NCBI GenBank assembly: GCA_900554405.1
Contig: USHI01000029.1
Location: forward strand, 1 to 12,595
Direction of reading: 5' to 3'
DNA: 12,595 bases
DNA from: an uncultured Eubacteriales bacterium
GTDB taxonomy: Bacteria > Bacillota > Clostridia > Oscillospirales > CAG-382
This document shows, piece after piece, positions 7,336-12,595 of the stretch. Numbering within the stretch: the first letter of the stretch is position 1; the number at the start of each line of letters is the position of its first letter. The translations under genes were made by a program, and so were the position numbers. The notes below the pieces were generated by a model that saw only the letters and a program-made list of their open reading frames with translations, made no database searches and was not told the origin of the DNA.

Positions 7336-7372
7336 CCTTTCGCTTTGACGTAAAATACGAATAAACGAAAGG
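7336..7372 (+). promoter_or_regulatory. Inverted repeat masking the pnp ribosome binding site
   Basis: CCTTTCG (7336-7342) is perfectly complementary to CGAAAGG (7366-7372) across a 23-nt loop. The second arm contains most of the pnp ribosome binding site GAAAGGA (7367-7373), which has 8 nt spacing to the ATG at 7382. Pairing would hide it from the ribosome, suggesting translational control of pnp. No convincing promoter is visible between rpsO and pnp, so pnp probably depends on read-through from rpsO. Confidence 0.5.
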
Positions 7373-7381
7373 ATCAAGAAA

Positions 7382-9484
7382 ATGTTCGAAAATTACAAAA
7401 CTTTCAGTTACGAGCTCGCCGGAAGGCCGCTCGTTATCGAAACCGGCAAGCTCGCTCAGCTCGCCGGGGGCTCCTGCCTTGTTCGCTACGGCGAAACCGC
7501 AGTTCTTGCAAACGCGACCATGTCCGCCGCTCCGAGAGACGGTATCGACTTCCTTCCCCTTTCCGTCGATTACGAAGAAAGGCTTTACGCCGCCGGGAAG
7601 ATCCCCGGAAGCTGGAACCGCCGCGAAGGCAGGCCGACCGAACACGCGATACTCGCTTCCCGCGTTATCGACAGACCTATCCGCCCGCTCTTCCCGAAGG
7701 ATCTCCGCAACGACGTCGTGATATCGCTCACCGTCATGTCCGTCGATCCCGACTGCTCCCCCGAAATTTCCGCAATGATCGGTGCTTCCATAGCGCTTTC
7801 CATTTCCAACATTCCGTGGAACGGCCCTATCGCGGGCGTATTCGTCGGACTTGTGGACGGCAAAATAGTCATCAACCCGACGGAAGCCCAGAGAGCGGTC
7901 AGCGATCTCGAGCTCACCGTCGCCGGCTCAGCAAAGAAGGTCGTCATGATCGAAGCGGGTGCCAACGAAGTCGATGACGAAACCATGTACGAAGCCATCA
8001 TGAAGGCTCACAAGGAAATCATCCCGCTTTGCGAATTCATCGAAAGCATTAAAGCGGAAATCGGCAAGCCCAAATTCGAATATCCCGCGTTCGAGCTCGA
8101 TCACGAAATGTTCGACCGCATTGCCGAAATGGTCGGCGATGAAGTCAAGGTCGCTCTCGACACCGATGACAAGCGCGTGCGCGACGCCGCACTCCAGCCC
8201 ATTTACGAAAAGGTCTACGAAGCGCTTGCAGAGGATTATCCCGACAGCAAGGCAATGATCGACGAATGCCTTTACAAGCTCCAGAAGCAGATTGTCCGCA
8301 GATGGCTGCTTGACGAAAGAAAGCGTGTCGACGGTAGAAGGATGGATCAGATCCGTCCGCTCGCAGCCGAGGTGGGCATACTTCCCCGCACACACGGCAG
8401 CGGTCTTTTCACCAGAGGTCAGACACAGGTTCTCACCGTGGCAACGCTTGCCCCCGTCAGCGAAGAACAGCTTCTCGACGGCATCGACGGTGTCGAAACC
8501 AAGCGTTATATGCACCACTACAATATGCCCGGCTATTCCGTCGGCGAAGCCAAGGCGGCAAGAAGCCCCGGCAGGCGTGAGATCGGCCACGGCGCGCTCG
8601 CGGAACGTTCGCTCGTTCCCGTGCTCCCCTCCACCGAAGAATTCCCCTATGCGATCCGCCTCGTAAGCGAAGTCGTATCCTCCAACGGTTCCACCTCGCA
8701 GGCATCCGTCTGCGGCAGCACGCTGGCTCTTATGGATGCCGGTGTTCCGATAAAGGCGCCCGTTGCGGGTATCTCCTGCGGCCTTATCACAGAGGGCGAC
8801 AGATGGGACACCATGATCGACATTCAGGGTCTGGAAGATTTCTTCGGCGATATGGACTTCAAGGTCGCCGGCACAAAGAAGGGCATCACCGCCATCCAGA
8901 TGGACCTGAAGATCGACGGTCTTACCCCCGAAATAATCAAAAACGCACTCGAAACCACCCACAAGGGCAGAAATTATATCCTTGACGAGATTATCAAGCC
9001 CTGCATAGCCGCGCCGAGGGACGATGTTTCCAAGTACGCGCCCAAGATGATCTCCACCAAGATCGATCCCGACAAGATCCGCGAAGTCATCGGCTCCGGC
9101 GGCAAGGTAATTCAGAAGATCTGCGCCGATACCGACTGCAAGATCGACATCGAGGACGACGGCAGCGTATTCATCGCAAGCGTCAACAAGGACAATGCCT
9201 ACAAGGCGCTCAAAATTATCGAAGCGATTGCAAAGGACCCCGAACCCGGTCAGATCTTCTACGGCACCGTTACCCGCATAATGAACTTCGGTGCATTCGT
9301 GGAAATCGCTCCCGGCAAGGAAGGGCTTGTCCATATATCGCAGCTCGATAAAAAGCGCGTGAACAAGGTAGAGGATGTCGTTTCCGTCGGCGATACGATA
9401 AAAGTCATCGTTTCCGAAATCGACGACAAGGGCAGGCTCAACCTTTCCCGCAAGGATGCGCTCGACGTTGTCGACGACGAGTGA
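7382..9484 (+). CDS. pnp: Polynucleotide phosphorylase (PNPase)
   Basis: A 700-residue phosphorolytic 3'-to-5' exoribonuclease, normally a trimer, central to mRNA decay. Two RNase PH domains are joined by a helical linker; the second carries RSPGRREIGHG (phosphate binding) and DFFGDMDFKVAG, whose Asp486, Asp492 and Lys494 fall at the positions of the catalytic residues of the Escherichia coli enzyme. A KH domain follows (about residues 556-618, GXXG loop GSGG within REVIGSGGKVIQKI), then an S1 domain (about 622-692, GTVTRIMNFGAFVEI and GLVHISQL). The tail beyond S1 is short. GAAAGGA sits 8 nt before the ATG within a potential inhibitory stem. It follows rpsO as in many bacteria and is followed by an 87-nt spacer with a 14-bp hairpin and then trmL. 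All catalytic and RNA-binding modules look intact. Confidence 0.98.
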   Translation: MFENYKTFSYELAGRPLVIETGKLAQLAGGSCLVRYGETAVLANATMSAAPRDGIDFLPLSVDYEERLYAAGKIPGSWNRREGRPTEHAILASRVIDRPIRPLFPKDLRNDVVISLTVMSVDPDCSPEISAMIGASIALSISNIPWNGPIAGVFVGLVDGKIVINPTEAQRAVSDLELTVAGSAKKVVMIEAGANEVDDETMYEAIMKAHKEIIPLCEFIESIKAEIGKPKFEYPAFELDHEMFDRIAEMVGDEVKVALDTDDKRVRDAALQPIYEKVYEALAEDYPDSKAMIDECLYKLQKQIVRRWLLDERKRVDGRRMDQIRPLAAEVGILPRTHGSGLFTRGQTQVLTVATLAPVSEEQLLDGIDGVETKRYMHHYNMPGYSVGEAKAARSPGRREIGHGALAERSLVPVLPSTEEFPYAIRLVSEVVSSNGSTSQASVCGSTLALMDAGVPIKAPVAGISCGLITEGDRWDTMIDIQGLEDFFGDMDFKVAGTKKGITAIQMDLKIDGLTPEIIKNALETTHKGRNYILDEIIKPCIAAPRDDVSKYAPKMISTKIDPDKIREVIGSGGKVIQKICADTDCKIDIEDDGSVFIASVNKDNAYKALKIIEAIAKDPEPGQIFYGTVTRIMNFGAFVEIAPGKEGLVHISQLDKKRVNKVEDVVSVGDTIKVIVSEIDDKGRLNLSRKDALDVVDDE

Positions 9485-9493
9485 TCCCCAAGC

Positions 9494-9552
9494 AATAACG
9501 TTTTTCCGTGAAGATGGCAGGAGCGAAGCACGCTTCTGCCATCTCGGTTATT
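9494..9552 (+). other. 14-bp hairpin between pnp and trmL
   Basis: AGATGGCAGGAGCG (9512-9525) pairs with CGCTTCTGCCATCT (9531-9544), 14 bp with one G-U pair and a 5-nt loop. AATAAC (9494-9499) and GTTATT (9547-9552) could add an outer stem. A T-run (TTTTT) begins only several bases after the outer arm. It could be a weak terminator, a 3'-end stabiliser for pnp mRNA or a processing site; the sequence does not decide. Confidence 0.5.
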
Positions 9553-9571
9553 ACTGTTTTTCGGAGTTATC

Positions 9572-10066
9572 ATGATAAATATCGTTCTTGTAGAGCCGGA
9601 GATCCCCGCGAACGCCGGAAATATCGCACGGACCTGTGCCGCAAGCGGAACACGGCTGCACATGGTGCGCCCGTTCGGCTTTTCGCTCGATGACAGGCAG
9701 CTCAAACGCGCCGGGCTGGATTACTGGCACCTGCTGGATATCCGCTATTACGACTCATTTGCGGAAGTCGCCGCCGCGGCGGAGCCGGGCGCAAAATTCT
9801 ACTTTGCGTCAACAAAGGGCGGCGCGGTATATTCCGATGTCCGCTTTGCAGGCGGGGATTACATCGTTTTCGGCAAGGAAACCAAAGGATTGCCGGAGGA
9901 GCTTCTGCGCGAAAACTACGAAAGCTGCATACGCATACCGATGGCGGAGGGCGCAAGGTCGCTGAACCTTTCCAATTCCGTGGCGATAGTGCTTTACGAG
10001 GCGCTCCGCCAGACCGGTTTTTCGGATATGCGGCTCCACGGGGCGCTCCGCGGCATGGATTTCTGA
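9572..10066 (+). CDS. trmL: tRNA (cytidine/uridine-34 2'-O)-methyltransferase, SpoU/SPOUT family
   Basis: A 164-residue SPOUT methyltransferase. TrmL (YibK) uses S-adenosylmethionine to methylate the 2'-OH of the wobble nucleotide in certain leucine tRNAs. The N-terminal signature EPEIPANAGNIARTC (residues 8-22), RAGLDYWHL, the SAM-knot elements FGKETKGLP and the closing RSLNLSNSVAIVLYEALRQ are all present. The protein is essentially only the catalytic trefoil-knot domain, like E. coli TrmL (about 157 residues), without the extra RNA-binding domain of TrmH/RlmB. GGAG lies 6 nt before the ATG. It follows pnp by 87 nt; no promoter of its own is obvious, so it may share the rpsO-pnp transcript if the spacer hairpin does not terminate. 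deoB begins 85 nt later with its own promoter. Confidence 0.93.
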   Translation: MINIVLVEPEIPANAGNIARTCAASGTRLHMVRPFGFSLDDRQLKRAGLDYWHLLDIRYYDSFAEVAAAAEPGAKFYFASTKGGAVYSDVRFAGGDYIVFGKETKGLPEELLRENYESCIRIPMAEGARSLNLSNSVAIVLYEALRQTGFSDMRLHGALRGMDF

Positions 10067-10088
10067 GCAAAAGGCGGGGCGATTTTCA

Positions 10089-10116
10089 TTGACTTTCGGC
10101 GCAAATGTGCTATACT
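10089..10116 (+). promoter_or_regulatory. Sigma-A promoter of deoB
   Basis: TTGACT (10089-10094), a 16-bp spacer and TATACT (10111-10116), with TG one base before the -10 (extended -10). Start is expected near 10123, leaving a leader of about 29 nt with GGAGGT at 10141-10146. It probably serves deoB and the following phosphorylase gene. Confidence 0.75.
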
Positions 10117-10151
10117 GAGGTTGAATACGATAGGGATCACGGAGGTATTTT

Positions 10152-11303
10152 ATGTATAAACGCGTTTTTCTTGTTGTGCTCGACAGCTTTGGGATCGGAC
10201 ACGCGGACGATGCCGCCGATTTCGGCGACCTCGGTGCCGATACGCTCGGCAGCGTGATGACGGCTTCGCCGAAGCTCGAAAACCTCGCACGGATCGGTCT
10301 GTTCAACATCGACCGCGCCGACAAAAAGCAATATGCGGTCGGATCCCCCATGGGCGTGTATGCCTCCGCCGGGGAGCTGAGCCGCGGAAAGGACACGACG
10401 GTCGGCCATTGGGAGATCGCGGGGGTAGTATCCGAAAGGGCGCTCCCCACATATCCGAACGGCTTTCCGAAGGAGGTCACAGATGCCTTCTGCCGCGAAA
10501 ACGGCGTGGATATACTCTGCAATCTTCCCTATTCCGGCACCGAAGTAATTAAGGATTACGGCGACGAGCATATCCGCACGGGCAAGCCGATCGTTTATAC
10601 ATCCGCGGACAGCGTTTTCCAGATCGCCTGCCACGAAAGCATTTATCCGCTCGAAAAACTGTATGCGATGTGCCGCAGCGCACGCTCCATACTCACGGGG
10701 GAAAACGCCGTGGGCAGGGTCATCGCGCGGCCGTTCGCGGGGGAAAGCGGCAATTATTACCGTACCGGCGGCAGGCACGATTATTCTTTGGAGCCGACGG
10801 GCTTGACAATGCTCGACAAATTAAAGCAAAACGGATTTGACGTTATATCCGTAGGCAAGATAAACGACATTTTTGCCGGGCGCGGCATAACCGAAAGCCA
10901 CCCGACAAAGGGCAATGCGGAGGGCGAAGCGCTGCTGCTCGATATGCAGAAGCGGGATTTCCGCGGAATATGCTTTGTGAACCTTGTGGATTTCGATATG
11001 CTTTACGGGCATCGGAACAATATAGCCGGCTATGCCGCCGCGGCAGAGGAATTCGACACCGTGCTCGGCAAATTCATCCGCGGTATGAGCAGCTCCGACC
11101 TGCTCATGATCACCGCCGATCACGGCTGCGATCCGGGCTACCCCGGAACCGACCACACGCGTGAAAATATCCCGGTGCTTGCATATTCACCGGATATCGC
11201 CCCGAAAAACGCGGGCGCATTCGGCAGCTATGCCTGCATCGCAAAAACGATATGCGGTAATTTCGGGATTGAAAACGATTATTACGGCAAAGGGCTTTTA
11301 TGA
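10152..11303 (+). CDS. deoB: Phosphopentomutase
   Basis: A 383-residue alkaline-phosphatase-superfamily enzyme that interconverts (deoxy)ribose-1-phosphate and the 5-phosphate, linking nucleoside breakdown to central metabolism. Motifs: VVLDSFGIG with metal ligand Asp11, GKDTTVGHWEIAG with Thr82 at the place of the phosphorylated threonine (Thr85 of Bacillus cereus DeoB), VYTSADSVFQIACHE, ARPFAGESGNYYRTGGRHDYS, LVDFDMLYGHR, and the metal-binding TADHGCDPGYPGTDHTRENIPVLAYSP near the C-terminus. Length is typical. GGAGGT lies 5 nt before the ATG. It has its own extended -10 promoter and is followed 33 nt later by a pyrimidine nucleoside phosphorylase gene, whose product it would process. All metal and phosphoryl-transfer residues I can place are present. 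Confidence 0.97.
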   Translation: MYKRVFLVVLDSFGIGHADDAADFGDLGADTLGSVMTASPKLENLARIGLFNIDRADKKQYAVGSPMGVYASAGELSRGKDTTVGHWEIAGVVSERALPTYPNGFPKEVTDAFCRENGVDILCNLPYSGTEVIKDYGDEHIRTGKPIVYTSADSVFQIACHESIYPLEKLYAMCRSARSILTGENAVGRVIARPFAGESGNYYRTGGRHDYSLEPTGLTMLDKLKQNGFDVISVGKINDIFAGRGITESHPTKGNAEGEALLLDMQKRDFRGICFVNLVDFDMLYGHRNNIAGYAAAAEEFDTVLGKFIRGMSSSDLLMITADHGCDPGYPGTDHTRENIPVLAYSPDIAPKNAGAFGSYACIAKTICGNFGIENDYYGKGLL

Positions 11304-11336
11304 TAAATCTCCCCGCTGCGGGAAGGAGGCTTACCT

Positions 11337-12595
11337 GTGACCTTTTACGATGTAATCCGGAAAAAGCGCGACGGGCGCGAGCTAACGGAGGAAGAAATAG
11401 CGCTTTTCGTGCGCGGAGCAACGGACGGGAGCATTCCCGATTACCAGCTTTCGGCATTGCTTATGGCGATATACTTCCGCGGAATGACGGATGAGGAAAC
11501 GGCAACGCTCACCGAGCTGATCGCCGAAAGCGGCCAGACACTGGAGCTTTCCGCCATACCCGGCAGGCATATCGACAAGCACGGCACCGGCGGTGTCGGG
11601 GACAAGACATCCCTTATTATCGGCCCTATCGTCGCGGCTGCCGGAATGGGCGTTTACCTCCCGAAAATGGCGGGGCGCGGTCTGGGATTTACCGGCGGCA
11701 CGCTTGACAAGTTAGAATCCTGCCCCGGTGTCAGCACCGAAATTTCCGCCGAACGGTTCATCGGCATTACCCGTGATATCGGGTTCTGCATCGCCGGTCA
11801 GAGCCGGCTTTTCGCTCCGGCGGAAGCAAGGCTTTCTTCGCTGCGCGATGTAACGGGTACGGAGGGCGCGCTGCCTCTTATCGCCTCCGGAATCATGGGG
11901 CGCAAGCTTGCCGGCGGGTGCGAATGTATTTTCCTTGACGTAAAATACGGCTCCGGATCTTTTTGCAAAAGCGAACGCGCGGCGGAGGAGCTTGCGCGGA
12001 CGATGGTACGCATCGGTGCCTCCGAAAACCGCAAAACCGTTGCGCTGATAACCGATATGAACGCCCCGTTGGGCGTTGCGGTGGGCAACAGTGTCGAAAT
12101 GATCGAGGCAATAGAGGTGCTCAAGGGCAGCGGCGACGAATTTCTTACCGATTTCTGCGTTTCGGTCGCCGGGCGTATGCTTTATACCGCAAACGCGGGC
12201 GATCTAGAATACTGCACCCGGCGTGCGAGAAGCACAATAGATGACGGCAGCGCGCTCGAAAAGCTTGCCGCGCTCGTTTCCGCGCTCGGCGGCGATAAAA
12301 AATATGTTTACGACCCTTCTCTGTTCCCGGAAAGCAATGTCACCGCGATGCTCGCATCCGACCGAAGCGGTTATATAACCGCCGTCGATGCAATGGAGGT
12401 CGGCGTTTCGGCAGCGCTGCTCGGCGCCGGCAGGCAGACACTCGGCGCGGCGATCGACCATACGGCGGGCATAGTGTTCAACAAAAGGATCGGCGACAGA
12501 ATAGAAGCGGGCGAAGCGCTTGCCACGCTGATGGCGGGCGACATAGAGCACGCCCAGACGGCGATGGAGCACCTTTACATGGCTGTCTCGATCGG
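11337..12595 (+). CDS. Pyrimidine/thymidine phosphorylase family protein, divergent (cut by right edge)
   Basis: From the GTG at 11337, with GGAAGGAGG 7 nt upstream, 419 codons are open to the window end; the family is about 430-440 residues, so little is missing. Family members (DeoA/Pdp) split pyrimidine (deoxy)nucleosides with phosphate to base plus pentose-1-phosphate, which the DeoB encoded just upstream would take on. Recognised by YDVIRKKRDGRELTEEEI, DYQLSALLMAIYFRGM, DKHGTGGVGDKTSL, GRGLGFTGGTLDKLE, LRDVT and LDVKYGSGSF. By eye-alignment to Escherichia coli DeoA several contacts are changed: Ser86 to Gly83, Ser113 to Ala112, His119 to Phe118, Ser186 to Gly185 and Lys190 to Arg189. Lys81, His82, Ser92, Thr122 and Arg170 are kept. 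Fold and family are sure; substrate is not, so I give no symbol. Confidence 0.85.
   Translation, partial: MTFYDVIRKKRDGRELTEEEIALFVRGATDGSIPDYQLSALLMAIYFRGMTDEETATLTELIAESGQTLELSAIPGRHIDKHGTGGVGDKTSLIIGPIVAAAGMGVYLPKMAGRGLGFTGGTLDKLESCPGVSTEISAERFIGITRDIGFCIAGQSRLFAPAEARLSSLRDVTGTEGALPLIASGIMGRKLAGGCECIFLDVKYGSGSFCKSERAAEELARTMVRIGASENRKTVALITDMNAPLGVAVGNSVEMIEAIEVLKGSGDEFLTDFCVSVAGRMLYTANAGDLEYCTRRARSTIDDGSALEKLAALVSALGGDKKYVYDPSLFPESNVTAMLASDRSGYITAVDAMEVGVSAALLGAGRQTLGAAIDHTAGIVFNKRIGDRIEAGEALATLMAGDIEHAQTAMEHLYMAVSI

Noticed and set aside
11300..11494. 64-codon frame starting on the deoB stop (ATGA)
   Set aside because: It runs out of frame through the phosphorylase gene, which has the strong ribosome binding site and clear family motifs.
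1..12595. Mobile element, CRISPR, tRNA, phage or defence genes
   Set aside because: I saw no repeats of that kind, no transposase or integrase, and no unassigned stretch large enough to hide a multi-gene accessory system.

Overview
This window is an ordinary chromosomal segment of a Clostridia-like Bacillota (Firmicutes) bacterium. The main evidence is a complete glgB-glgC-glgD-glgA-glgP cluster in the order known from Bacillus, including GlgD, the non-catalytic ADP-glucose pyrophosphorylase partner that is typical of this phylum. Strong AGGAGG-type ribosome binding sites, clear sigma-A promoters and a rpsO-pnp pair fit the same picture. The DNA looks moderately GC-rich (not counted). I see no mobile element, CRISPR array, tRNA or rRNA gene. 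Genus-level placement is not possible by eye.

Left part (1-6656, all minus strand): a glycogen operon read from about 6621 towards position 1. An extended -10 promoter drives a small one-helix membrane protein of about 63 residues that I do not recognise. It is followed by branching enzyme (glgB), the ADP-glucose pyrophosphorylase catalytic subunit (glgC), its partner (glgD), glycogen synthase (glgA), and glycogen phosphorylase (glgP), which runs off the left edge. The genes are tightly packed: glgB/glgC overlap by 8 nt, glgC/glgD overlap as ATGA, and the other gaps are 25-33 nt. GlgC/GlgD make ADP-glucose, GlgA polymerises it, GlgB branches the chain, and GlgP releases glucose-1-phosphate.

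Middle (6584-6906): a 323-base divergent control region. It holds the minus-strand glg promoter, an upstream inverted repeat with a weak cre-like match, two short palindromes, the plus-strand rpsO promoter and a structured rpsO leader of about 120 nt.

Right part (6907-12595, all plus strand): rpsO (ribosomal protein S15), pnp (polynucleotide phosphorylase), trmL (tRNA wobble-position 2'-O-methyltransferase), then a separate promoter for deoB (phosphopentomutase) and a deoA/pdp-family pyrimidine nucleoside phosphorylase cut by the right edge. The last two fit a nucleoside salvage pair: the phosphorylase releases (deoxy)ribose-1-phosphate and DeoB converts it to the 5-phosphate.

I did not find a new multi-gene system. 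The points worth a second look are RNA and active-site details. The rpsO leader could fold into a pseudoknot that masks its ribosome binding site, and the pnp ribosome binding site lies in the 3' arm of an inverted repeat. A long rpsO-pnp hairpin lacks a U-tract. The deoA/pdp-family enzyme has lost several canonical substrate contacts, and the glycogen synthase lacks the usual lysine of its KTGGL motif. The operon-leading small membrane protein is unrecognised.
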